5,727 nucleotides of DNA, from the NCBI GenBank assembly GCA_030610725.1, contig JAUWRE010000078.1:1-5727 (forward strand). The letters run 5' to 3'. The position numbers and the translations under genes are program-made. This stretch comes from Candidatus Aerophobota bacterium (GTDB taxonomy: Bacteria > Aerophobota > Aerophobia > Aerophobales > AE-B3A). The notes beneath the pieces were generated by a model. The model saw only the letters and a list, made by a program, of their open reading frames with translations. It did not search any database and had not been told where the DNA came from. This document shows, in pieces, positions 1 to 5,727 of the stretch (its first letter is position 1; every line of letters starts with the position of its first letter).

Positions 1-58
1 ATTGTCCGATGGGCCTGGTAGCTTTAACCGCTTTCGGTGATTTGTTGGGTGTGCCCAC
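1..58. other. Unassigned flank outside the IS terminus
   Basis: This short stretch lies outside the recognisable IS end. On the + strand one frame is open from the window edge and reads CPMGLVALTAFGDLLGVPT before entering the IS, where it stops at 87-89. The segment is hydrophobic and could be the tail of a gene cut by the IS, but I do not recognise the family and 19 residues are too few to decide. It does not look like any part of LpxB, so the IS does not simply split lpxB into two adjacent halves. It also contains a tiny TGGG/CCCA hairpin with a TGTG loop, which I regard as chance. Confidence 0.25.
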
Positions 59-83
59 TAAGGTGGACCCCATCATTAGGACA
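59..83 (-). repeat. Probable IS3-family terminal inverted repeat
   Basis: The left part reads TAAGGTGGACCCC and the inner part ATTAGGACA. This matches the general form of IS3/IS150-group ends as I know them, a TG-tipped repeat with GTGGACCCC followed by TTAGGACA. The transposase stop codon (complement of 76-78) lies inside the repeat, a usual arrangement at the 3' end of IS3 elements. The outermost dinucleotide is TA here instead of the usual TG, which would be expected to impair the end if 59 is the true tip. The partner end is not in the window, so the repeat cannot be confirmed by pairing. Confidence 0.55.
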
Positions 84-348
84 GAATAGGGGCTATATTA
101 AGATTGGGTCCTGCTATCCTCAAGGGGTCTGGTGTTAAAGATTCTACCATACCTCTACTGGTAGCTTCTACCGGGATTGAGGTGAATACCTCGGCTGGTG
201 TCCGGTAACCCAGGGCCTGGTGGGGACGCTCGGTGTTGTAGAAGCGGAAGTAGTTACCGAGGCCAATCCTGGCATCTCTGCCATCCTGATATGCTTTCAG
301 ATATACCTCCTCATACTTTACTGACCGCCACAGCCGCTCAATAAACAA
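76..348 (-). pseudogene. IS3-family transposase (OrfB), truncated C-terminal part
   Basis: About 91 residues remain of the DDE integrase-core transposase that cuts and joins the IS ends. The remnant begins near LFIERLWRSVKYEEVYL and continues through YFRFYNTERPHQALGYRTP and AEVF. These are the hallmark blocks of the integrase-core C-terminus in the IS3 group. The glutamate in FIERLW should be the third catalytic acid of the DDE triad; the two aspartates lie in the missing part, so the protein is dead. The minus-strand reading frame stays open upstream to position 483. Those extra 45 or so residues are the reverse complement of the LpxB remnant and the repeat, not transposase, so they should not be annotated as part of it. 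The short tail after AEVF up to the TAA stop is probably native to the element. Confidence 0.85.
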
Positions 349-457
349 CCCCCAACGACTCACCGAAATGAAAGAGGAACTGAGAAAGATAGCCAGGACA
401 ACAGAAGGCGCTGCCGATAAAGTAGCCGATATCATCCTTGAGGTAGGAAATTGGTGA
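344..457 (+). pseudogene. lpxB: LpxB-like (lipid A disaccharide synthase) C-terminal remnant
   Basis: About 37 residues survive, beginning NNPQRLTEMKEELRKIA, continuing through TEGAADKVADIILEV and ending GNW before TGA at 455-457. The pattern 'short loop - PxR - xxM - xEL - GAA/GAS - KVA - xIIL' is typical of the last helices of LpxB. That enzyme is a GT-B glycosyltransferase that joins UDP-2,3-diacylglucosamine and 2,3-diacylglucosamine-1-phosphate into lipid A disaccharide. Everything upstream is replaced by the IS fragment, so no catalytic region remains in the window. The stop codon lies in the left arm of the inverted repeat that starts at 453, so the native C-terminus may have ended slightly differently. 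The setting, directly upstream of other lipid A and LPS genes, supports the identification. Other GT-B enzymes such as UDP-GlcNAc 2-epimerases have similar tails and cannot be excluded on this length. Confidence 0.6.
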
Positions 458-563
458 ATAGTCGTTAGTGAATAGTGAATCAAAATTCGTTGCTCGTTGC
501 TCGAAAGAATCTAGGTTCTAGAGGCAATTGACCATTCACGATTCACGAAATACGATTCACCAG
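453..563. repeat. Long imperfect inverted repeat (module A, copy 1)
   Basis: The left arm at 453-480 and the reverse complement of the right arm at 534-561 agree at 23 of 28 positions. Both arms are built from GTGAAT/ATTCAC words. The loop holds a tandem TCGTTGC TCGTTGC TCG (487-503). The last 30 bases (534-563) are identical to 3518-3547 in the second copy. No run of T follows the stem, so it does not look like a standard intrinsic terminator. The left arm overlaps the last codons and the stop of the LpxB remnant. It looks like a dispersed, non-coding, MITE-like or REP-like element; origin and activity are not shown. Confidence 0.75.
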
Positions 564-573
564 CTCTGTCGTG

Positions 574-634
574 CGTGATGCGTATTGTATTGTGTGTTTG
601 AGGGTCTTCTACGATATACGACATACGCAATACG
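574..634. repeat. Second imperfect inverted repeat (module B)
   Basis: The arms 574-585 (CGTGATGCGTAT) and 623-634 (ATACGCAATACG) pair at 10 of 12 positions around a perfect GCGTAT/ATACGC core. Inside this, the remaining sequence is only loosely complementary and is rich in TACG and TATACG words. Module B directly follows module A. It is missing from the other repeat locus, where only about seven bases separate module A from the shared GATTGTCCTG (636-645 here, 3555-3564 there). It could be a cruciform or RNA hairpin in the leader of the downstream operon. Low complexity makes part of the match possible by chance. Confidence 0.45.
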
Positions 635-669
635 AGATTGTCCTGAGGATTTCTTGAGATAGGAGCAAA

Positions 670-1716
670 ATGCATATCTTGCACCTTACACCTTATATGT
701 CTTTAGGGGGAACAGAAAGACATATTCTTAACTTAATGGCACAGGGTTTATCACGAGGGCATCAGGTCTCTTTAGCCTCACCAGCGGGTGAGGGGCTAAG
801 AGAAGTTCCCGATACGGTTAGACTCTATCAGATAGAAAATTGGCGAGGGTCAAAATTATTAGGCTCAGTTAAGTCCTTAAAGGAGATAATTCTTGCTGTT
901 GGTAATAAGGTGGATTTAGTCCAGGTTCATGCTTCAGCAGAAATGGCATACTTAACAAAGAAATACCTGACAAGAAAGCCGGTAATTTTTACCTGCCATG
1001 GCTATAATACCCACCCTCCTTACTTTAACTATTGGCTTGCAGCAAGATTCTTAAGAAGAGTAGACTGCATAGTCGCTCTTACTCCCGAAGAAAAGGAGTA
1101 TTTTCTTCGGGGAGGAATTAAAGAGAGTAAGTTAGTAGTTATTTCTAATGGAGTAGAAGAGAAGTTTTTCCATTCTCTTTCTTCTCATCAGAATGATGGT
1201 GAAATGATAGGTTTGGTGGGGAGATTAGTTAGAGAAAAGAATTTTGCCTGGGCTGTGAAGATGCAGGCTAAATATAGATTTGCTTCTAAGCTCTTTATAG
1301 TGGGAGGGGGTCCCTATCGTTCTAAACTGGAAAAGTTAGTGAAAAGATTAAACTTAGAAAAAGAGGTAATCTTCCTGGGCTATAGAAAAGAGATGGAAAA
1401 GATATATCCTCTTTTCACTTATCTTTTAATTTCTTCCCGCAAGGAAGCCTTTGCCCTGGTTATCCTGGAGGCATTGGCTGCCGGTGTGCCAGTGCTTGTT
1501 CCTCATTGGCTTTTCGGAGTGAGAGAGTTCTATGGCTCTGCACCTGGTGTGGTTATCTTTAAAGGAGGGAAGGATTTAAAACAAAAAGTAGAAAAAAGGG
1601 AAGGGAAGATAATGGGAGATAGAATCCAGTCTTTTGCCCGTAATTTTCTCTGGAGGAATATCTTCGATAGATATGAAGAATTATATAGCCATCTTTTGAT
1701 GAGGAGAGAATTCTAA
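670..1716 (+). CDS. GT4-family glycosyltransferase (GT-B fold)
   Basis: This 348-residue protein probably transfers a sugar from a nucleotide-sugar donor to the lipid A/core oligosaccharide, or to another surface glycan, at the cytoplasmic face of the inner membrane. The N-terminal domain opens with HILHLTPYMSLGGTERHI (3-20), the usual acceptor-side glycine-rich loop of GT4 enzymes, and has TCHGY at 108-112. The linker carries VISNGVEE (157-164). The C-terminal donor domain has GLVGRLVREKN (181-191), VGGGPYRSKLE (211-221), FLGY (235-238) and the EX7E motif with Glu259 and Glu267, followed by ALAAGVPVLVP. It is slightly short for the family but appears complete. The ATG is preceded by AGGAG (661-665). 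The stop overlaps the start of the ABC transporter gene by one base (TAATG), which points to translational coupling. Donor and acceptor cannot be read from the sequence. Confidence 0.9.
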   Translation: MHILHLTPYMSLGGTERHILNLMAQGLSRGHQVSLASPAGEGLREVPDTVRLYQIENWRGSKLLGSVKSLKEIILAVGNKVDLVQVHASAEMAYLTKKYLTRKPVIFTCHGYNTHPPYFNYWLAARFLRRVDCIVALTPEEKEYFLRGGIKESKLVVISNGVEEKFFHSLSSHQNDGEMIGLVGRLVREKNFAWAVKMQAKYRFASKLFIVGGGPYRSKLEKLVKRLNLEKEVIFLGYRKEMEKIYPLFTYLLISSRKEAFALVILEALAAGVPVLVPHWLFGVREFYGSAPGVVIFKGGKDLKQKVEKREGKIMGDRIQSFARNFLWRNIFDRYEELYSHLLMRREF

Positions 1717-3455
1717 TGGCAATGAAACCCTGGCGTCGTTTATTAGTCTATTTGAGGCCATACTGGCTACTCTTTGTGTTGGTTTTGTTTCTTACTCTGG
1801 CAGTTACTTTGACTACTCTAGCTCTTCCCTGGATAATTGGAAAGGATTTAATTGATTCGGTTATTTTAGGAGAAAAAAATCTTAAGCTGCTAAATTTAAT
1901 TGTTCTGGGGATAATAGGGATAGTTGCTTTGAAGGGGCTCTTCTCCTTTGCCCAAACCTATCTAACATCCCTTATTAGTTTTAGAGCAGTTACCGAGCTT
2001 CGTAATCGTGTCTATGAGCACCTGCAGCGTCTTTCCTTGAGTTTTTATAGAAAAAGACAGACCGGAGAGATTATCTCGCGGGTTATCAATGATGTTGACC
2101 AATTGCAAAATGCCCTCACTACTACAACTGTTCATTTCCTTACCAATTGCCTTATTCTAATAGGTGTCTTTGGTTTAATTTTTTATATTCATTGGCAGCT
2201 TTCCCTCTTTGTTTTAATAGTCATTCCTATTATTGCCTTTGCTGCTAATAAATTTGGTGCGTCGATAAGGAAATTCAGTAGTTCCATTCAGTCTAGAATA
2301 GCTAATATCTCTTCTATCCTGCAGGAGACAGTAGTGGGGGTTGAGGTAGTAAAGTCTTTTGGTGCAGAAAATAGAGAGATTGAGAGGTTTAAAGAGGAAA
2401 ATGCCAGAACTCTTCAATTGTCTATAAAGAGAACTCGCTTCATTGCTGCTCTTACTCCTTCTATGGAGATATTGACCCTGATAGGGCTAGCAGGGATTCT
2501 CTGGTATGGAGGAAGAGAGGTTATAAGAGGAGCCTTAAGCACGGGGGAGCTGGTTACCTTTTTGGGATACATAGCCCTGGCAGTTAATCCCCTGACCTAT
2601 ATTAGCCAGACTTTTGCTGTTTATCAACAGGCTATGGCTTCAGCAGAGAGGGTTTTTGAACTCATGGACACAGAGCCTGAAATAAAAGAATCTCCTCAGG
2701 CAGTGGAGATGCCACATGTAAAAGGCTTTGTGCAGTTAAAGAACGTCTATTTCGGCTATGATGGCGAATCAGTCCTGGAGAATATTAATTTAGAAGTGAA
2801 ACCGGGAGAGAGATTAGCCCTGGTTGGGCCTAGTGGTGTAGGTAAAACCAGCCTGGTTAGCCTTATTACCCGTTTTTATGACCCTACTTCGGGGTTTATT
2901 ACTGTAGATGGATATGATATTAGAAAGGTAAAGCTGGCTAGTTTAAGAAAACATATAAGCATTGTTTCCCAGGAGACTATACTTTTTAATGGCAGTATCC
3001 GAAATAACATTGCTTACGGAAAAATAGAGGCATCTGATAAAGAGGTCATTAAGGCAGCTAAACAGGCTAATGCCCATAACTTTATTATCGGACAGAGAGA
3101 TGGATATGATACACAGGTAGGTGAGCGAGGAGTAAAGCTCTCAGGAGGAGAGAGACAACGTATTGCTATAGCCAGAGCTATTATTCGAGATCCCCGTATT
3201 CTCATTCTAGATGAAGCTACCTCTTCTCTGGATACAGAAAGTGAAATTCTGGTTCAGCAGGCACTGGAAAGACTTATGCAGGGCAGGACTACCTTTGTCA
3301 TTGCTCATCGGCTTTCTACTATTCAGGGAGCAGATATAATTGTTGTGCTTAATGAGAAAAAAGTTGAGGAAATTGGCTCTCATAAAGAGCTTTTAGCTAA
3401 AGATGGATTATATGCACGATTGTATAGAAAGCAGTTTAAATTAGAGGAAGACTAA
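1716..3455 (+). CDS. msbA: MsbA-like lipid exporter, ABC half-transporter (TMD-NBD)
   Basis: This 579-residue half-transporter works as a homodimer in the inner membrane. The family includes MsbA, which uses ATP to flip lipid A-core to the periplasmic leaflet. The N-terminal 310 residues form the type IV exporter membrane domain, with hydrophobic helices near 16-38, 57-80, 138-158, 160-180, 245-265 and 275-295. The nucleotide-binding domain has A-loop Tyr348, Walker A GPSGVGKT (371-378), Q-loop Gln419, signature LSGGERQR (475-482), Walker B ILILDEATSSLD (495-506) including the catalytic Glu500, and H-loop His531. All ATPase residues are present, and the length matches MsbA (about 580). The start ATG is inside the TAATG overlap, with GAGGAG at 1701-1706. 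The symbol rests on family and context: substrate specificity of such exporters is not readable from motifs, and a glycolipid or peptide exporter remains possible. Confidence 0.88.
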   Translation: MAMKPWRRLLVYLRPYWLLFVLVLFLTLAVTLTTLALPWIIGKDLIDSVILGEKNLKLLNLIVLGIIGIVALKGLFSFAQTYLTSLISFRAVTELRNRVYEHLQRLSLSFYRKRQTGEIISRVINDVDQLQNALTTTTVHFLTNCLILIGVFGLIFYIHWQLSLFVLIVIPIIAFAANKFGASIRKFSSSIQSRIANISSILQETVVGVEVVKSFGAENREIERFKEENARTLQLSIKRTRFIAALTPSMEILTLIGLAGILWYGGREVIRGALSTGELVTFLGYIALAVNPLTYISQTFAVYQQAMASAERVFELMDTEPEIKESPQAVEMPHVKGFVQLKNVYFGYDGESVLENINLEVKPGERLALVGPSGVGKTSLVSLITRFYDPTSGFITVDGYDIRKVKLASLRKHISIVSQETILFNGSIRNNIAYGKIEASDKEVIKAAKQANAHNFIIGQRDGYDTQVGERGVKLSGGERQRIAIARAIIRDPRILILDEATSSLDTESEILVQQALERLMQGRTTFVIAHRLSTIQGADIIVVLNEKKVEEIGSHKELLAKDGLYARLYRKQFKLEED

Positions 3456-3458
3456 GTA

Positions 3459-3547
3459 GTGAATGGTGAATGGTGAATCGCAAGAAAGAACTGAACCGTT
3501 GTAGAATTCAGTTTACAATTCACGATTCACGAAATACGATTCACCAG
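3459..3547. repeat. Inverted repeat element (module A, copy 2)
   Basis: The element starts four bases after the ABC transporter stop with three tandem heptamers, GTGAATG, GTGAATG and GTGAATC (3459-3479). It ends with the 30-base segment 3518-3547, identical to 534-563. GTGAAT words on the left pair with ATTCAC words on the right: 3466-3478 against 3518-3530 matches at 12 of 13. The loop differs completely from copy 1 and holds its own perfect 7-bp stem, AACTGAA (3489-3495) with TTCAGTT (3507-3513). No T-run follows. This is the only sizeable gap in an otherwise tightly packed cluster, consistent with a later insertion into the operon. Confidence 0.75.
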
Positions 3548-3563
3548 ATAGAGGGATTGTCCT

Positions 3564-3567
3564 GGAG
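3564..3567 (+). promoter_or_regulatory. Ribosome binding site deciding the GT2 start
   Basis: GGAG lies 10 bases before the ATG at 3578. The upstream in-frame ATG at 3470 has no Shine-Dalgarno sequence of comparable quality and lies in the tandem GTGAATG repeats. The site directly follows the GATTGTCCTG word (3555-3564) that is also found upstream of the GT4 gene, sharing its last G, so the repeat region may contribute to translation initiation here. Confidence 0.6.
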
Positions 3568-3577
3568 CATTTTAACT

Positions 3578-4483
3578 ATGGAAGCAAGCATAATAATTCC
3601 TACTTATAATCGAAGAGACACCCTGAAAAGAGTGCTCAATAGATTATTTAATCAGACTTATCCTAAAGATGCTTATGAGGTTGTAGTTATTGATGATGAT
3701 TCTACAGATGATACAGGAGTAATGGTCAAGAAGCTCAGTGCTCCTTGCTCTCTTAGGTATCTCTGGCAGGAAAAGAAGGGTCCTGCTGCTGCCAGGAATT
3801 ACGGCTTGAGTAAAGCGCAGGGTGAGGTTATTATTTTCGTTGATAGTGACATTGTAGTTGGGTCCGATTTCATTGAAGAACACCTGAGTTACCATAAGAA
3901 GCATGATAGAGTCATAGTGCGCGCTCCGGTAATTCGCACACAGAATAGGGATAATCCAATTGGTGAAAGAATGAAATTGACCGACTTCTCTAGCGCTTTC
4001 TTTGCTACAGGAAATACCTCGGTGAAGAAATCTTTTTTATCTCAGGCAGGCCCCTTTGATGAAGACTTTAAAGAATATGGCTGGGAAGATCTGGAAATGG
4101 GTGAGAGATTAAGAAAACTGGGCCTGTCAGTGAAGACTAATAAAAGAGCAGTGGGATATCATTATCAAAAGAAACTTCATCTGGCAGACCTTCCCCAGCT
4201 ATGTGCTAAAGAAGAGATTCGAGGAGGTACAGCAGTCATTTTCTATAGAAAACATCCCACTTCAACTGTTAAGTATATGACTCAAATTAACTCCTTCTTT
4301 TTTTTTCTAGATTGGCTGCTAAGTGTGGGTAATTTGATGAATACATCCTGGGGGAAAAAGCTTCTTATTTATCTAGATAAAAACAACTGCCATCTGCTGC
4401 TTAGCTTTTTTATGAAGATAATTGCTCAGCATTCCTATATAGAGGGAATAAAAAAGGCTCTTAAGAAAAATAATAAGGAATAG
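3578..4483 (+). CDS. GT2-family glycosyltransferase (GT-A fold)
   Basis: This 301-residue enzyme is expected to add a sugar from a nucleotide donor to a cell-surface glycan, most likely LPS core given its neighbours. The N-terminus ASIIIPTYNRRDTLKRVL (3-20) is the classic GT2 start, followed by VVVIDDDSTDDT (35-46) for donor binding, GPAAARNYGL (68-77), and the metal-binding DXD as FVDSD (87-91). A galactosyltransferase-type C-terminal block follows, GPFDEDFKEYGWEDLEMGERL (158-178), whose Glu170-Asp171 is the probable catalytic-base region. Hydrophobic stretches near 239-255 and 272-283 may anchor the protein to the membrane. The frame is open back to an ATG at 3470, but those 36 residues are just the translated intergenic repeat, and GT2 proteins normally begin a few residues before the IIIPTYN strand, so 3578 is preferred. 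Nine T in a row (4298-4306) encode Phe residues and could be prone to slippage. Confidence 0.88.
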   Translation: MEASIIIPTYNRRDTLKRVLNRLFNQTYPKDAYEVVVIDDDSTDDTGVMVKKLSAPCSLRYLWQEKKGPAAARNYGLSKAQGEVIIFVDSDIVVGSDFIEEHLSYHKKHDRVIVRAPVIRTQNRDNPIGERMKLTDFSSAFFATGNTSVKKSFLSQAGPFDEDFKEYGWEDLEMGERLRKLGLSVKTNKRAVGYHYQKKLHLADLPQLCAKEEIRGGTAVIFYRKHPTSTVKYMTQINSFFFFLDWLLSVGNLMNTSWGKKLLIYLDKNNCHLLLSFFMKIIAQHSYIEGIKKALKKNNKE

Positions 4484-4487
4484 TTTT

Positions 4488-5708
4488 GTGCCATTGGTCC
4501 AATCCAATAAAAAAGGAGTAGTTCTTTTTCTTTCCAACGGACATGCAGAAGACCTCATTGCTTCTACTGTTATCGAGAAGCTTTCTCAGGAATGTTTTCC
4601 CTGGGAAATAAGAGCTCTGCCGCTGGTGGGAGAGGGGAGAGCCTACGATGAAATAGGAATAAAGGTGCTTGGACCTCGTAGAATGATGCCCAGTGGTGGA
4701 TTTGTAGAGTTTAATCCCCTATGGCTAGCTAGAGATATGGCTTCCGGTTGGCTAGGAGTATTGCGAGGACAGGTAGGTGCCTTAAGGAGGCAGCGAGCCG
4801 CGACCAGGTTAGTGGTTTGCGTGGGAGATATTTTTCTAGTTATCCTTTCTGTTTTTTTTCTTAAGAAGCCTATTGTCTTTCTTTCCACAGCAAAGTCGGA
4901 TTATGCGCGGTTATATAAAGGCTATTACCTGGTAGAGAAGTGGTTAATGAAGTGGTTTTGCCAGTTAGTTTTGCCCCGGGATGAGCTGACCACTTCCTCC
5001 TTGCAGGATTTTGGTATAAATGCTGTCTATGTAGGCAATGTAATGATGGATTGCTTGAAGATAACCGATGAGGAGTTGGGAATAGGAGAAAATAGACATG
5101 TAGTAGGAATTCTTCCCGGGAGCAAAGAAGAAGCTTACAAAAACTTACCTATTATTTTAGATGCGGTAAAAAAAATTAGCAGGAAATCTTTTCTTTCCGG
5201 AAAAGCAGATTTCCTTTTAGCTCTGGCTGCTTCTTTGAGCCTGAAAAGATTGGGAGAAGTAGTCTCTTTAAGCAGAGACTGGATATTGAAGAGTAGTGCT
5301 TCAGAGGAAAGAAAACGGGGAATAGTAGCTTATTTAGCCTCCTCTCCTGGGATTCGTATTAAGATAGTCCGGGGGAGATTTGCTGATGTCCTTAATTCTT
5401 CAGAAGTGATTATTGGTCTTTCTGGCATGGGGAATGAACAGGCGGTGGGCTTAGGCAAACCGGTGGTCAGTTTTCCTACCAAAGGACCTCAGATGACTAA
5501 GAAATTCTTGCGTATTCAGCAGCTTATTTTGGGAGAAGCTATATCAATAGTGGAACCCAAAGCAGAGGCCGTCGCTGAGGAAGTTAGCGCAATTCTTTCC
5601 CATCCTGAAAAAAAAGAAGAAGCATTAAGAGTAAGCAAAAAGAGGATGGGAGGCCCTGGAGCAGCGGCACAGGTAGCAGATTTGATGAAGAAAGAATTAG
5701 GAGAATAA
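4488..5708 (+). CDS. Lipid A disaccharide synthase-related protein (LpxB-like, function unproven)
   Basis: This 406-residue GT-B-like protein resembles the 'lipid-A-disaccharide synthase-related' family (TIGR03492 as I recall it), known from cyanobacteria and other phyla without a demonstrated reaction. The N-terminal domain has FLSNGHAEDLIAS (14-26), LPLVGEGRAYDEIG (44-57), GPRRMMPSGGF (62-72) and GDIFLV (113-118), then STAKSDYARLY (133-143). The linker region has YVGNVMMDCL (181-190), corresponding to the YVGHPLLD block of true LpxB, and GILPGSKEEAYKN (207-219). Near the C-terminus, GLSGMGNEQAVGLGKPVVSFP (310-330) is the donor-side block, and GGPGAAAQVADLM (388-400) matches the LpxB tail. 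The start is GTG, with AAGGAA (4475-4480) seven bases upstream, four bases after the GT2 stop. It differs from canonical LpxB in lacking the usual N-terminal SGEASGD-type motif. It may act on another lipid-linked sugar, or replace LpxB; neither is shown. Confidence 0.8.
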   Translation: MPLVQSNKKGVVLFLSNGHAEDLIASTVIEKLSQECFPWEIRALPLVGEGRAYDEIGIKVLGPRRMMPSGGFVEFNPLWLARDMASGWLGVLRGQVGALRRQRAATRLVVCVGDIFLVILSVFFLKKPIVFLSTAKSDYARLYKGYYLVEKWLMKWFCQLVLPRDELTTSSLQDFGINAVYVGNVMMDCLKITDEELGIGENRHVVGILPGSKEEAYKNLPIILDAVKKISRKSFLSGKADFLLALAASLSLKRLGEVVSLSRDWILKSSASEERKRGIVAYLASSPGIRIKIVRGRFADVLNSSEVIIGLSGMGNEQAVGLGKPVVSFPTKGPQMTKKFLRIQQLILGEAISIVEPKAEAVAEEVSAILSHPEKKEEALRVSKKRMGGPGAAAQVADLMKKELGE

Positions 5709-5710
5709 GA

Positions 5711-5727
5711 GTGGTAAGTCCTTATGA
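5711..5727 (+). CDS. Start of a further cluster gene, cut by the window edge
   Basis: A GTG at 5711 follows AGGAG (5699-5703) with a seven-base spacer and lies two bases after the preceding stop, matching the packing of the cluster. Only VVSPY and part of the next codon are visible, so no product can be named. An ATG at 5724 is a less likely start because it is 20 bases from the ribosome binding site. Confidence 0.4.

Larger units (their letters stand above)
59..348 (-). mobile_element. IS3-family insertion sequence, 3'-end fragment
   Basis: The fragment comprises one IS terminus (59-83) and the 3' part of the transposase gene, read on the minus strand. The rest of the element is absent: most of the transposase gene (orfA and the start of orfB) and the opposite terminal repeat. 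On the right, IS-like coding sequence ends at about 343-349, where sequence coding for an LpxB C-terminus begins on the opposite strand. The loss therefore came from a break inside the IS rather than from clean transposition. The fragment cannot move by itself. The exact right boundary is uncertain by a few bases because both protein matches fade there. Confidence 0.8.

Noticed and set aside
76..483. One 135-residue minus-strand gene
   Set aside because: Only the part up to about 348 is transposase. The N-terminal 45 residues are the antisense of the LpxB remnant and of the inverted repeat.
453..561. Intrinsic terminator after the lpxB remnant
   Set aside because: The stem is long but AT-rich and imperfect, has a 53-base loop and no downstream T-run.
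598..627. Possible promoter upstream of the GT4 gene, TTGAGG with ACATAC or CATACG downstream
   Set aside because: The -10 candidate is poor and overlaps the arm of the second inverted repeat, where TACG words recur; not convincing as a sigma-70 promoter.
2214..2417. Minus-strand open frame within the exporter gene
   Set aside because: It lies wholly inside a gene with clear ABC exporter motifs, shows no recognisable domain and is an antisense shadow. The same applies to 3014-3205, 3644-3904, 4373-4558 and 4643-4888.
3459..3479. CRISPR-like or iteron-like array from three GTGAAT(G/C) heptamers
   Set aside because: Three direct heptamers without spacers, forming one arm of an inverted repeat that occurs twice in the window; there is no replication or cas gene nearby.

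Overview
The window looks like part of an outer-membrane lipopolysaccharide (lipid A and core sugar) gene cluster from a Gram-negative, moderately AT-rich bacterium, probably from an uncultivated lineage. The evidence is a lipid A disaccharide synthase (LpxB) C-terminal remnant, a GT4 glycosyltransferase, an MsbA-type ABC exporter, a GT2 glycosyltransferase and an LpxB-related protein, all read rightward. The degenerate intergenic repeats resemble those I associate with candidate phyla such as Omnitrophota or Aerophobota, but this placement is only an impression.

Left end (1-457): a broken region. Positions 59 to about 348 hold the 3' end of an IS3-family insertion sequence, with the transposase read leftward and one recognisable terminus at 59-83. 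The IS stops inside its transposase gene, without a second terminal repeat. It is joined directly to the last ~37 codons of an lpxB-like gene on the + strand (about 344-457). This is a rearrangement scar or an assembly join, not a simple insertion.

Positions 453-669: a repeat-filled spacer. It holds a long imperfect inverted repeat (453-480 against 534-561) and a second, weaker one (574-585 against 623-634). A shorter version of the same repeat family lies between the third and fourth cluster genes (3459-3547), with a 30-base segment identical to the first site.

Positions 670-5708: four complete genes. These are a GT4 glycosyltransferase (670-1716), an MsbA-like half-transporter (1716-3455, overlapping the previous stop by one base), a GT2 glycosyltransferase (best start 3578, stop 4483) and an LpxB-related protein (GTG start 4488, stop 5708). 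A further gene probably starts with GTG at 5711 and runs off the window. Gene spacing is -1, 122, 4 and 2 bases, so the repeat at 3459-3547 is the only real gap. A plausible combined role is for the two glycosyltransferases to build sugars on the lipid A-core precursor at the inner face of the cytoplasmic membrane, and for the ABC protein to flip the lipid to the periplasmic face. The LpxB-related protein has no established reaction. I saw no tRNA, rRNA, CRISPR array or convincing promoter.
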